DNA of 64,000 nt, taken from the NCBI RefSeq assembly GCF_019973735.1, contig NZ_AP024463.1, forward strand, positions 2,790,001 to 2,854,000, given 5' to 3'. How positions within the stretch are numbered: position 1 is the stretch's first letter; each line of letters begins with the position of its first letter. Source of the stretch: Arachnia rubra (GTDB lineage Bacteria > Actinomycetota > Actinomycetes > Propionibacteriales > Propionibacteriaceae). The position numbers and the translations under genes were made by a program. The notes below the pieces were generated by a model. That model saw only the letters and a list, made by a program, of their open reading frames with translations, was not told the origin of the DNA and did not search any database. This document shows positions 27,988 through 35,652 of this stretch, piece after piece.

Positions 27988-29103
27988 ATGAAAGATTCGA
28001 TGAACAACTCCGCATCACCTGTTGAGAAGAAAAGGATACTGGCAGCACTACAGAGCTTGGTGGACGCCGGGTATCCAGCTGCCTTGGCTACAGTGCGTGA
28101 TCCTCAAGGCAACACCACCAACGCAGTCGCAGGCACAGGGAACCTGGAAACCGGCGAAGCCCCACCCCTCGACGGTGAGGTGCGGGCCGGCTCGAACACG
28201 AAAACCTTCGTGGCAGTGGTGCTCATGCAACTCGTCCAAGAAGGCAAAATCACCCTCGACGAACCCATCGAAACCTACCTCCCAGGCCTAATCCACGGGG
28301 AAGGCATCGACGGCACCAAGATCACCGTCCGCCAACTCCTACAGCACACCAGCGGGCTGCCCGAGTATCACGATACGCTGGTTCTTGAAAAAGACATCTT
28401 CCAGGTCAAGGACAACTACTATTCACACCGGGACCTGCTCGATGTTGCCCTGGGTAAGCCAGCAGCTTTCGAACCGGGCAGCCAATTCACATACACCAAC
28501 ACCAACTACATCGTGCTAACCTTGCTGGCAGAGCGGTTGGAGCATCGGCCTTTCGCAGAGCAGATCGACAAGCGGATTGTTGAGCCACTGGGGCTTTCGC
28601 GAACCTACTACCCGGGCCCAGGCGAGGAAGACATCCGCGGCACACACCCCCACGGCTACCACCGCAACACCCCCACCGAGGAATGGAAGGACATCACCCG
28701 CATAGACCCCTCCTGGGCCGGCGGCGCAGGAGCCATCATCTCCACACCCAGCGAACTAACCAAGTTCATCCAAGCCACCTTTGATGGAACCCTTCTCAAC
28801 CAGGACTCCATCACCGAAATGAAGAAAACTGTCGACACAGACCATCCTGAAATATGGATGGGCGGCTACGGTTTGGGCATATTCCCCATGTCCCTCAGCT
28901 GTGGTGGCGAGGCCTGGGGACATAGCGGCGGTATCCACGGCTACGGCAGCTACAACATGGTCAGCCCCGACGGCACCGCTGTGGCCCTCACCGTCACGGC
29001 CATGCCGCATGGGCTCGTCTCTGATCCCACCGATATGGAAACTCTGCTGCAGAAAGCAAAACTGATGCCTGACGCCGTCGACTCCCTGCTGTGCTACCGC
29101 TGA
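27988..29103 (+). CDS. R61-type DD-peptidase-like serine hydrolase lacking a signal peptide, copy 7
   Basis: A 371-aa paralogue whose N-terminus (MKDSMNNSASPVEKKRILAALQSLVDAGYPAAL) runs straight into the catalytic domain, with no signal helix or linker. Motifs SNTK, YTN in FTYTNTNY and HSG in WGHSGGIHGY are intact, as are LSCG and the terminal LLCYR cysteines. Its promoter region is conserved and no out-of-frame signal sequence is seen, so about 70 codons appear to have been deleted cleanly. The product is predicted to stay in the cytoplasm, unlike its siblings. Confidence 0.85.
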   Translation: MKDSMNNSASPVEKKRILAALQSLVDAGYPAALATVRDPQGNTTNAVAGTGNLETGEAPPLDGEVRAGSNTKTFVAVVLMQLVQEGKITLDEPIETYLPGLIHGEGIDGTKITVRQLLQHTSGLPEYHDTLVLEKDIFQVKDNYYSHRDLLDVALGKPAAFEPGSQFTYTNTNYIVLTLLAERLEHRPFAEQIDKRIVEPLGLSRTYYPGPGEEDIRGTHPHGYHRNTPTEEWKDITRIDPSWAGGAGAIISTPSELTKFIQATFDGTLLNQDSITEMKKTVDTDHPEIWMGGYGLGIFPMSLSCGGEAWGHSGGIHGYGSYNMVSPDGTAVALTVTAMPHGLVSDPTDMETLLQKAKLMPDAVDSLLCYR

Positions 29104-29136
29104 GGAGGCGATCTCTGCCCGCAGAACCTGCATTCC

Positions 29137-29166
29137 GGCCGGGACCCTATAGAGTCCCGGCCTTTT
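29137..29166 (+). terminator. Rho-independent terminator after DD-peptidase copy 7
   Basis: A 9-bp stem GGCCGGGAC/GTCCCGGCC closes a short loop and is followed by TTTT. It is a close relative of the terminator at 27847. Confidence 0.75.
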
Positions 29167-29194
29167 GCCTGATACCCATCAGAGCATAGGCACC

Positions 29195-29283
29195 CTGTCC
29201 ATTTGGACAGGTCCTTTTGGAGGAAACACATACTGTTCTCGCGGCCGGGGTGCAGGAGGGGTGGCCGCTGCCAGGCTGGTTTC
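29195..29283 (+). promoter_or_regulatory. Promoter/operator of DD-peptidase copy 8
   Basis: CTGTCCATTTGGACAG (29195-29210) is followed by a stray TCCTTTTGGA, ACTGTTCTCGCGGCCGGGGT, and CAGGCT 6 nt before the ATG at 29284. Confidence 0.55.
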
Positions 29284-30600
29284 ATGATCAATGTAAAGAA
29301 CTCTGCAACCACATCCGCTGCTCCGAAACGCAAAGCCACCCGGTCTGGCAAAGGGGTGTTCCGGGGCTCGTTCCTGTCGCGATCGGTGGCAGTGTCGCTG
29401 GCAGCCGTGATAGGCGCGAGCGCCTTCGGATTGCACAGCCCCAGTGTGGCTGTGGCCGATCCGTCGACACCTGGAGCTTCGGAGACCCCGTCACCCGTGG
29501 CGACTGGATCAGCTTCATCAGCCGAGAAGGAACAGGTGCTGTCAGCCACACAAAGCCTGGTCGATGGCGGCTTCCCGGCAGCTCTGACAGCCGTACGCGA
29601 CAAGGATGGCAACACCATCGGCGCAGCCGCAGGTGTAGGAAACCTGGAGACCGGCGAAGCTCCACCCCTGGACGGTGAGGTGCGGGTCGGCTCCAACACC
29701 AAAACCTTCGTAGCAGTAGTGATCCTGCAACTCGTCCAAGAAGGCAAAATCACCCTCGACGAACCCATCGAAACCTACCTCCCAGGCCTAATCCACGGGG
29801 AAGGCATCGACGCCTCGAAAATCACGGTGCGCCAACTCCTGCAACACACCAGCGGACTCCCCGAATACACCGACTACATCGGGCTGGAGGACAAAGTCTT
29901 CGAAAACCGAGACATCTACTACTCACCCCGGGACCTGATCGACATCGCCCTGACCCATCCCGCAGCCTTCGAACCCGGCAGCCAGTTCAAGTACACCAAC
30001 ACCAACTACATCGTACTATCGCTGCTAGCTGAGAAGGTCACCCACCGACCTCTGGCAGAACAGATCACCCAGCGCATCATCGAACCATTGGGGCTTTCAC
30101 ACACCTACTACCCGGGCCCCGGAGAGGAAGACATCCGCGGCACACATCCCCACGGCTACCACCGCAACTCCTCAGCTGAGGAATGGAAGGACATCACCCG
30201 CATGGACCCGTCCTGGGCTGGCGGCGCAGGAGCCATGATCTCCACCCCCAGCGAACTAGGCACGTTCATCCAGGCAACCTTCAACGGCACCCTCCTCACC
30301 CAAGACTCCATCGCCGAGATGAAGAAAACCGTCGATACAGGGCAGCCTAATCACGGTTATGGGCTGGGCATATTCTCCATGCCCCTCAGCTGCGGCGGCG
30401 AAGCCTGGGGACACAACGGCGGCCTCCCCGGCTACGTCACCCAGAACATGGTCGGCCCCGACGGCACCACTGTCACCACCGCCGGCACAGCCTGGGGGCC
30501 AGCGCTCCTCTCTGACCCCACTGACAGAGCGGCTCTCCAGCAGAAGCAGAAGCTGATGTCCGACGCCGTCGACTCTCTGATGTGCAAGCGCCAAGGGTGA
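29284..30600 (+). CDS. Secreted R61-type DD-peptidase/serine hydrolase, copy 8
   Basis: A 438-aa paralogue with a different signal region (GSFLSRSVAVSLAAVIGASAFGL) and the copy 4 type linker. Motifs are SNTK, YTN in FKYTNTNY, and HNG in WGHNGGLPGY. The loop reads TDYIGLEDKVFENRDIYYSPRDL. It ends CKRQG like copy 4. The histidine kinase gene follows within about 60 nt, so read-through from this gene into the two-component system is possible. Confidence 0.88.
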   Translation: MINVKNSATTSAAPKRKATRSGKGVFRGSFLSRSVAVSLAAVIGASAFGLHSPSVAVADPSTPGASETPSPVATGSASSAEKEQVLSATQSLVDGGFPAALTAVRDKDGNTIGAAAGVGNLETGEAPPLDGEVRVGSNTKTFVAVVILQLVQEGKITLDEPIETYLPGLIHGEGIDASKITVRQLLQHTSGLPEYTDYIGLEDKVFENRDIYYSPRDLIDIALTHPAAFEPGSQFKYTNTNYIVLSLLAEKVTHRPLAEQITQRIIEPLGLSHTYYPGPGEEDIRGTHPHGYHRNSSAEEWKDITRMDPSWAGGAGAMISTPSELGTFIQATFNGTLLTQDSIAEMKKTVDTGQPNHGYGLGIFSMPLSCGGEAWGHNGGLPGYVTQNMVGPDGTTVTTAGTAWGPALLSDPTDRAALQQKQKLMSDAVDSLMCKRQG

Positions 30601-30662
30601 GAACTCTGCCGGACCTGGATGTTCAGGGCATGATGATCCCCCGTCTGTGTTTGACTCAGGAC

Positions 30663-31958
30663 ATGCCCGGTTCAGCCGCCCCGATGCGCACGCCGCCGCG
30701 ACTCGCATGGGTCGCGGCGGCGGTGTGCCTGATCCTGCCCATCATGTACCTCGGCATTATGCTGGCGGATCCGGCTCAGGAGCTCCTCTACACGTTCGGA
30801 ATATTCGATGGAGCGGTTTCCTACTTCGCATGCGCCTGCCTCCAGTCGGTGTTGCTGGTCGGTTTGCCGTATCTTCCGCGCACGGTGCTCATCGCCGCCA
30901 TCGTCATGTATCTGGTGACTGTCGCTGGCAGTGGCGGGACGATTGGGATAGGGACGGCGCCGGTCATGTTCGCCGTGTGGTGGCTGGCCCGCTACCAGAT
31001 AGCCCAGTTGTGGTTCATTGTCGTCGTCGGCATTTCCTGCGCCGTGATCGTGATGGTGGCTGTGGTGTACACGGCCCGTCTCGGACTCACCGTGATCCTC
31101 GTCGGGCAGGTAGCGAGTGCCCTGCTGATGTACGTCGCTCCGGCTGCGCTGGGCAGGTACATGCTCGGCCGCGAGCTCCTGAACCAGGCCCTGGAGGAGA
31201 AAGCTGAGCTGCTGGAGCGGGACCGGCGAGGACGGCTGGAGCGTGAGCTGACTGCCAGCCGCAATGCCCTGGCCCGGGACGTCCACGACATCGCCGGACA
31301 CCACCTCTCCGGCGTCATCATCGCCACCCAGGCAGCCTCTGCTCTGACCCGCATCGACCCCGAGCGGGCCCGCCAGATGCTGCAGACCGCCCAGGAGAGC
31401 GCGCGTACGGCGCTGGCTGATCTGCGCCGCACGGTCGGCCTGCTACGTGGCGAGGGCGAGAAGGAACCAGTGGCGAACGCCGAGCAGCGGCCGGTGCCGT
31501 CGCTGAGCGCCATTGCCGACCTCATCGCGGATGCGCGCAGCCGCGGGCAGCACGTCGACTACACGACGCTCGGCGACCCCCAGTCCCCCGGCCCCCTGGC
31601 GGAGACTGTCGCCTACCGCATGGTCCAGGAGTCGCTGGCCAACAGCGCCCAGCACGCACCGGGAGCTCCCTGCCAGGTGCTCATCGTCCACCAGGAGAAG
31701 CGCGTGAGCATCACGGTGAGCAATAGCACCCCACCCGAGGGGACGGTGCCCATGGATCGCGGGGAGGACCGTGAGGGGCACGGCCTGTCCGGCATGGCGG
31801 AGCGAGCCGCCCTGGTGGGAGCCCGGCTCAGCGCCGGGCCGCGGCCTGACGGCGGCTGGTACAACCACCTCGTTATTCCGACGGGAAACAACCGGCTTCC
31901 ACCCACCCCCGTTGCGCCTGCGAACCCCGAGGACCCCGGGTCCGTTGCCATTACCTGA
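30663..31958 (+). CDS. Sensor histidine kinase, NarL-partner type (HisKA_3)
   Basis: About 431 aa. Four to six N-terminal transmembrane helices (from LAWVAAAVCLILPIMYLGI to VASALLMYVAPAALG) form a membrane sensor without a large extracellular domain. A coiled coil and the dimerisation box ARDVHDIAGHHLSGVI (phospho-His in DVHDIAGHH) follow, then the ATPase domain with VQESLANSAQHA (N box) and GHGLSGMAERA (G box). Alternative ATGs at 30630 and 30582 exist; the 30663 ATG is preferred because sequence before it is also found, unattached to a kinase, after DD-peptidase copy 4. It pairs with the response regulator downstream. Confidence 0.85.
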   Translation: MPGSAAPMRTPPRLAWVAAAVCLILPIMYLGIMLADPAQELLYTFGIFDGAVSYFACACLQSVLLVGLPYLPRTVLIAAIVMYLVTVAGSGGTIGIGTAPVMFAVWWLARYQIAQLWFIVVVGISCAVIVMVAVVYTARLGLTVILVGQVASALLMYVAPAALGRYMLGRELLNQALEEKAELLERDRRGRLERELTASRNALARDVHDIAGHHLSGVIIATQAASALTRIDPERARQMLQTAQESARTALADLRRTVGLLRGEGEKEPVANAEQRPVPSLSAIADLIADARSRGQHVDYTTLGDPQSPGPLAETVAYRMVQESLANSAQHAPGAPCQVLIVHQEKRVSITVSNSTPPEGTVPMDRGEDREGHGLSGMAERAALVGARLSAGPRPDGGWYNHLVIPTGNNRLPPTPVAPANPEDPGSVAIT

Positions 31959-32116
31959 ATCGCACTTAGTGCAGTCGTCAAATATCATCGATACACAGGC
32001 CTTTAACGGCAGCAGTCATCGCACCCGGGGCACCGGGAAAGCGGCCGGACAGTGAACTGACCAGGACAGAGGCAAGAGAAGAAGAAAGCGCAAGGGCAGA
32101 AGAAAGGCAGCAGCCC

Positions 32117-32917
32117 ATGATTCGTCTCGTCATCGCCGACGACCAGGCGGTCGTCCGGGCTGGGCTCAGCGTCATCCTGGGAGCTGAGGAGGACATCGAC
32201 GTCGTCGGCGAGGCCGCCGACGGTGCCGAGGCGGTCAAACTGGCCCGTAGCCTGCAGCCCGACGTCGTCTGCATGGACATCAGGATGCCGGGCGTCGATG
32301 GCATCGAGGCGACCCGGGCGATCGTCTCCGACCCGGACGTGGCCGCCGACGTGCTCATCCTGACGACCTTCGACATCGACGACGACGTCCTGGCCTCGCT
32401 GGAGGCCGGCGCAGCCGGTTTCCTCCTCAAGGGCGCCGACGAGGCGACGCTGCTGGGCGCCGTCCGCTCCGTGGCGGCAGGAGACGGGACCCTCGATCAG
32501 CGGGTCACCCGCCGCATCCTGCATGAGCTGGCCAGCCGTTCGCCGCGCTCTGTCCAGGGAGGCACCGGCGAGGACGCCGGCGGCAGGGGTCCTGCGGCGA
32601 CCTCCGGAGTGGGTGGCAGCGTCGCGTCAGTCCGGATGGCACCGGGAGCGGGAGCCGACACGTCCCCTGGGGTGACGAAAGTGCCCCACCCGGGCGGCGG
32701 GTCCGAGGAGGTATCCCTGACGGCGCGCGAACTGGATGTGCTGAGGCTGCTGAGCCAGGGGCTGTCGAACTCGGAGATCGCACGCCAGCTCTATGTGGAG
32801 CCCACAACCGTCAAATACCACCTGACCGGGCTCATGCAGAAGTCAGGATCCAGGGACCGGCTCCAGGTGGCGCTGTGGGGCATCCGGACCGGGCTGGTGG
32901 ACCCGGGCACTGTGTGA
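32117..32917 (+). CDS. NarL/LuxR-family response regulator
   Basis: A 266-aa regulator. The receiver domain begins IRLVIADDQAVVRAG, with phospho-acceptor Asp54 in CMDIRMPG, Thr in LILTTFD and Lys in FLLKGAD. The output domain SLTARELDVLRLLSQGLSNSEIARQLYVEPTTVKYHLTGLMQKSG is a LuxR-type helix-turn-helix. Between them is an unusually long Gly/Ala/Pro-rich linker (about residues 148-198), so the protein is longer than the usual 210-225 aa. It lies 158 nt after the kinase gene. It is a natural candidate for binding the palindromes upstream of the DD-peptidase genes, by inference. Confidence 0.9.
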   Translation: MIRLVIADDQAVVRAGLSVILGAEEDIDVVGEAADGAEAVKLARSLQPDVVCMDIRMPGVDGIEATRAIVSDPDVAADVLILTTFDIDDDVLASLEAGAAGFLLKGADEATLLGAVRSVAAGDGTLDQRVTRRILHELASRSPRSVQGGTGEDAGGRGPAATSGVGGSVASVRMAPGAGADTSPGVTKVPHPGGGSEEVSLTARELDVLRLLSQGLSNSEIARQLYVEPTTVKYHLTGLMQKSGSRDRLQVALWGIRTGLVDPGTV

Positions 32918-32984
32918 GCCCGGCTCCGCGCCAGGTGACCGGCGGGACGCGCCAGCTGGGGTGAACCGGCGTGTCAACCGACGT

Positions 32985-34220
32985 TCAGCAGGGGGCGAGT
33001 GGCTCGATCCGCCACGTCGTCGCCTGGTCCTCCTCACCGGTGATGGGCTGCCCGGTGGTGGCGGACAGGGCCAGGCCGCTGAGTTTGGAGCGGATCCTCG
33101 CTCCGCCGTCTACCGGCAGGAGGTGCCACCGGAACCGGCTGCCTGCGGTGTCAGTCCCGGTGCTCACATCAGCTAAGGCCTCCAGGCCGCCGCCCGGGTA
33201 GGCGTTGGTGGAGGCAGCACCCAGCGCGGCCCCTTGCGGCGAGGTGATGACGTAGGTGAGGTCGTCCTGCCGGCGCAGGTGCCAGCGGGTGTCCTCACTG
33301 GTGGAGGCGCTGAGGGCGACGCCGCCGGGGGTCAGGGTCAGTGCCCGGCCTTCGGGGTCGAGGAGGCGGACGTCGCCGTCGGGTTGCGCCTGCGCGGGGG
33401 TGCGGTAGTAGGTGCGGACGTAGTCGATGTCGAAGGAGGCTGGCAGGGCGGAGTCCTGGGGCGCGCCCAGGTGCCCCTCCAGGCTGAGGACCACGTGCCG
33501 GGACATGCGCCACAAACAGGGGTCGGGGGCGGGTTGCAGATGCCAGATGAGCTGCCGGTCCCAGTAGATGAGCAGCTCGCCCTCCCGGCGCTCGACGCCG
33601 TAGAGGTGGTAGTCCGCGGAGACGTCGTCGGCTGTTTTGTGGGTGTGCTGACCGAGGGGACGGTCCGGGGCGTCGCTCGGCCAGAGGCGTAGGCCCGGTA
33701 TCACGGCGTGGAAGTCGAAGGTCTCCTGGAGGTCGATCTCCGGGTTCGGGTCGGTGGCCAGCGTGCCCTCTCCAGTGAGGGTGGACGACTGGAACCACAC
33801 GGCGGAAAGCACGTTAGCCGCCGAGGGCAGGGCTTTGGCCCGGACTTCCACATAGCTGCACACGCCGGGGGTGTCGAAGACGGACTCCACAGCCCCGAAG
33901 GTGTGACTCTTGTTCCTGAAGCTCTCGGCTTTGGCCGTCAGGTGGAGGACGCCGTCGGACGTCTCCGCGTTCTCCTCGCGGAAAGCCCCGGCCCCAGAGA
34001 CCGAATACCACAGACCCCGACGCCAGCGCGCAGCGTCCAGCGGAGCATCGAAGGAGTCGCTGAGAGAGTCGATGAGCGTCCACTCCCCCAAGTCGATGCC
34101 GGGTCCCTCTGCATGGGCCGAAACCTGCCCCAGGAGAGGCAATCCAGTCAGCGCCGCTGCGGACAGCATGACACTACGGCGGTTCAGTGTGTTCGGTGTC
34201 GTCGTGTTCGGTGTCGTCAT
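32985..34220 (-). CDS. Secreted glycoside hydrolase family 16-like protein with C-terminal trefoil-like domain
   Basis: A 411-aa exported protein. The N-terminus has a twin-arginine signal (NRRSVMLSAAALTGLPLLG). The catalytic domain carries the GH16 signature EIDLQE (ExDxxE) in DPNPEIDLQETFDF, with family-like strands GLWYSVSGAGAFREENAETSDGVLHLTA before it. Residues from about 280 form a separate beta-rich domain with repeated LxLxxGGVALS/WHL patterns, possibly a ricin-type or RICIN-like carbohydrate-binding module. GH16 enzymes cleave beta-1,3/1,4-glucans or galactans; the substrate is not determinable here. Confidence 0.82.
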   Translation of the reverse strand: MTTPNTTTPNTLNRRSVMLSAAALTGLPLLGQVSAHAEGPGIDLGEWTLIDSLSDSFDAPLDAARWRRGLWYSVSGAGAFREENAETSDGVLHLTAKAESFRNKSHTFGAVESVFDTPGVCSYVEVRAKALPSAANVLSAVWFQSSTLTGEGTLATDPNPEIDLQETFDFHAVIPGLRLWPSDAPDRPLGQHTHKTADDVSADYHLYGVERREGELLIYWDRQLIWHLQPAPDPCLWRMSRHVVLSLEGHLGAPQDSALPASFDIDYVRTYYRTPAQAQPDGDVRLLDPEGRALTLTPGGVALSASTSEDTRWHLRRQDDLTYVITSPQGAALGAASTNAYPGGGLEALADVSTGTDTAGSRFRWHLLPVDGGARIRSKLSGLALSATTGQPITGEEDQATTWRIEPLAPC

Positions 34221-34307
34221 TGCTCATACTCCTCTCACAGCTCAGAGTGCTACCACGCTCACCGTAACTCTGGGTCAGCTCACAGTGGGGCGGGAGGTGG
34301 TCGCAGG

Positions 34308-34467
34308 TGGAGCGCTATGGGTTTTGTGGACACCGCTGAAAAATGGGATTTCTAGGCTGCTTGCTGGTTTTGACTCCATTCCTGTGATGGACGTCATTGG
34401 GGATGCAGTTCCTAAGCGTCGAGTGGAATCATTTGTGATTGAAGCGTAACTCTATCTAGGCTGCCAC
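34308..34467 (-). mobile_element. Degenerate end fragment of the IS3-family element
   Basis: This 160-bp stretch is homologous to 37000-37157, the orfB 3' end plus terminal repeat of the intact IS3 element (TGGAGCGCTATGGGTTTTGT and onward). On the minus strand it would encode the transposase C-terminus IELRxNxK, but a TGA replaces the next Arg codon and a frameshift follows. It is a dead relic. Confidence 0.75.
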
Positions 34468-34521
34468 GGGACATGATAAAAGCCCGCGAAGGAGCCAAAT
34501 AAAGGAGGAAGGAAAGCCGCG

Positions 34522-34611
34522 ATGGCCAACGACACCACCACCTCGCCCGCCGCTGATCAGCAGCAGCCCGGGTTCATCCCCACTTGCGCGGGAAAATCCG
34601 TCGGCATTTAG
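34522..34611 (+). CDS. Possible 29-aa ORF or gene stub
   Basis: The ATG at 34522 follows a strong AAAGGAGGAAGG site and encodes 29 residues (beginning MANDTTTSPAADQQQPG) before TAG. The good ribosome binding site with a short hydrophilic product suggests the 5' stub of a truncated gene. No family is recognised. Confidence 0.3.
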   Translation: MANDTTTSPAADQQQPGFIPTCAGKSVGI

Positions 34612-34621
34612 TGCTCAAAGT

Positions 34622-34700
34622 TCCCTTAGCTCAGCTAGTGGACATAGCTCACCTAGCGCAATAGGCCAGCGGTGTGGGTTCGAAGCACGCATCAGCTCCG
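34622..34700 (+). other. tRNA-like remnant
   Basis: TTAGCTCAGCTAGTGG resembles a tRNA D-arm and GTGTGGGTTCGAAGCACGC a T-arm with 5 pairs but a 9-nt loop. The anticodon-arm region CCTAGCGCAATAGG is too short and no acceptor stem forms. It may be a decayed tRNA or an attachment-site relic. Confidence 0.25.
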
Positions 34701-34722
34701 CGACAAGGCAGCTGCCCTGACG

Positions 34723-34751
34723 TTGCTTATAGACCCTACAAGGTCTACAAT
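34723..34751 (+). promoter_or_regulatory. Promoter and operator of the higBA-like pair
   Basis: TTGCTT (34723) and TACAAT (34746) are separated by exactly 17 nt, a good sigma-70-type promoter. TAGACC/GGTCTA (34730-34735 and 34742-34747) is an inverted repeat within the spacer and overlapping the -10, suited to autorepression by the antitoxin. Confidence 0.6.
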
Positions 34752-34757
34752 GATGGT

Positions 34758-35117
34758 GTGTGGAGTGTGGACATCGAGCTGATCGCAGACTGGCTCGCTT
34801 CACTGGACGATGACTCGCGCGAGCAAGTTGTTGCTGCTATCGAGTTGCTAGAGGACCGTGGCCCGCAGCTTGGACGGCCCATCGTCGACACGGTGACATC
34901 GTCGCGGCACCGCAACATGAAGGAACTCCGGCCGGGATCGTCCGGGCGCTCCGAGTTGCGGATCCTGTTCGCCTTCGATCCCAAGCGAGCAGCGATCATG
35001 CTGATCGCCGGTAACAAGGCGGGCAACTGGGTTCGTTGGTACAAGAAGAATATCCCGCTAGCCGATGACCTGTTCGATGACCACCTACGCGCATTGAGAA
35101 AGGTGAGAGAGGAGTGA
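34758..35117 (+). CDS. HigB/RelE-superfamily toxin (Gp49-like)
   Basis: A 119-aa toxin of the phage-derived Gp49/HigB family: LIADWLASLDDDSREQVVAAIELLEDRGPQLGRP, then MKELRPGSSGRSELRILFAFDPKRAAIMLIAGNKAGNW. The MKELRP and RxxFAFDP segments are typical. The GTG at 34758 lies just after the -10 box, so the transcript is nearly leaderless; the longer upstream frame includes the promoter and is excluded. Such toxins cleave mRNA on the ribosome. The antitoxin gene follows directly. Confidence 0.85.
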   Translation: MWSVDIELIADWLASLDDDSREQVVAAIELLEDRGPQLGRPIVDTVTSSRHRNMKELRPGSSGRSELRILFAFDPKRAAIMLIAGNKAGNWVRWYKKNIPLADDLFDDHLRALRKVREE

Positions 35118-35122
35118 CTGCT

Positions 35123-35428
35123 ATGGCCATGACACTGAAAGACTTCCTTGCTGAGAATCCCGTGGACCGGGAGCGTGTCGAGGCACACAAGGAACGGATG
35201 CTCACAGAGGTCCGCGCCTACCACCTCCGCGAGCTGCGGGAGCAGGCAGGCTTGACCCAGGCCCAACTGGCCGAGCGGATTGGCGTTGGCCAGCGTCAAG
35301 TCTCCAAAATCGAGCACGGCCACTTGGACAACGCGAAGGTCGGCACGATCCGCAACTACCTCAAAGCCGTCGGCGGCAGTTTGGCCCTTGAATATGTGGT
35401 AGGAGACCAACGCGTGCAAGTCGCCTAA
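35123..35428 (+). CDS. HigA-like antitoxin, XRE helix-turn-helix
   Basis: About 101 aa. The helix-turn-helix is LREQAGLTQAQLAERIGVGQRQVSKIEHG, followed by a strand SLALEYVVGDQRV. The ATG at 35123 has GAGGAG at ideal spacing; a GTG at 35114 overlapping the toxin stop is an alternative. It should neutralise the preceding toxin and repress the shared promoter. Confidence 0.85.
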   Translation: MAMTLKDFLAENPVDRERVEAHKERMLTEVRAYHLRELREQAGLTQAQLAERIGVGQRQVSKIEHGHLDNAKVGTIRNYLKAVGGSLALEYVVGDQRVQVA

Positions 35429-35431
35429 ACT

Positions 35432-35481
35432 CTGACGGTAGTTTCTCCGGGAGATCAAGCTCCCGGAGAAACTACCGTCAG
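35432..35481. terminator. Perfect 22-bp hairpin after the toxin-antitoxin pair
   Basis: The arms 35432-35453 and 35460-35481 are exact reverse complements (outer CTGACGGTAG, inner TCTCCGGGAG) around a 6-nt loop. No T-run follows. It starts four bases after the antitoxin stop and probably terminates or stabilises that transcript. Confidence 0.6.
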
Positions 35482-35560
35482 AAAGCTGCGTGCAACCAAC
35501 CACCACGCAATGGAGACAGACAATATGAAGAGCAGGTAGGGGCTAGTGACCTGCGGTACA

Positions 35561-35642
35561 CGGAAGCCTATTCATAGGGTGGCTGATAAACAGTAAACTC
35601 CTTGTCAGGGCAGGTTGACTGCGGCTGTGAATAAGCCTCACG
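35561..35642. mobile_element. MITE-like element related to the IS5-type element in the CRISPR array
   Basis: Ends GAAGCCTATTCATAG and, on the opposite strand, GAGGCTTATTCACAG match the terminal repeat GAGGCTTATTCATAG of the IS at 39.2-40.1 kb (13/15 and 14/15). Only about 80 bp lie between the ends and no coding capacity exists. It abuts the stop of the gene at 35653. Confidence 0.55.
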
Positions 35643-35652
35643 GCTGAATACA

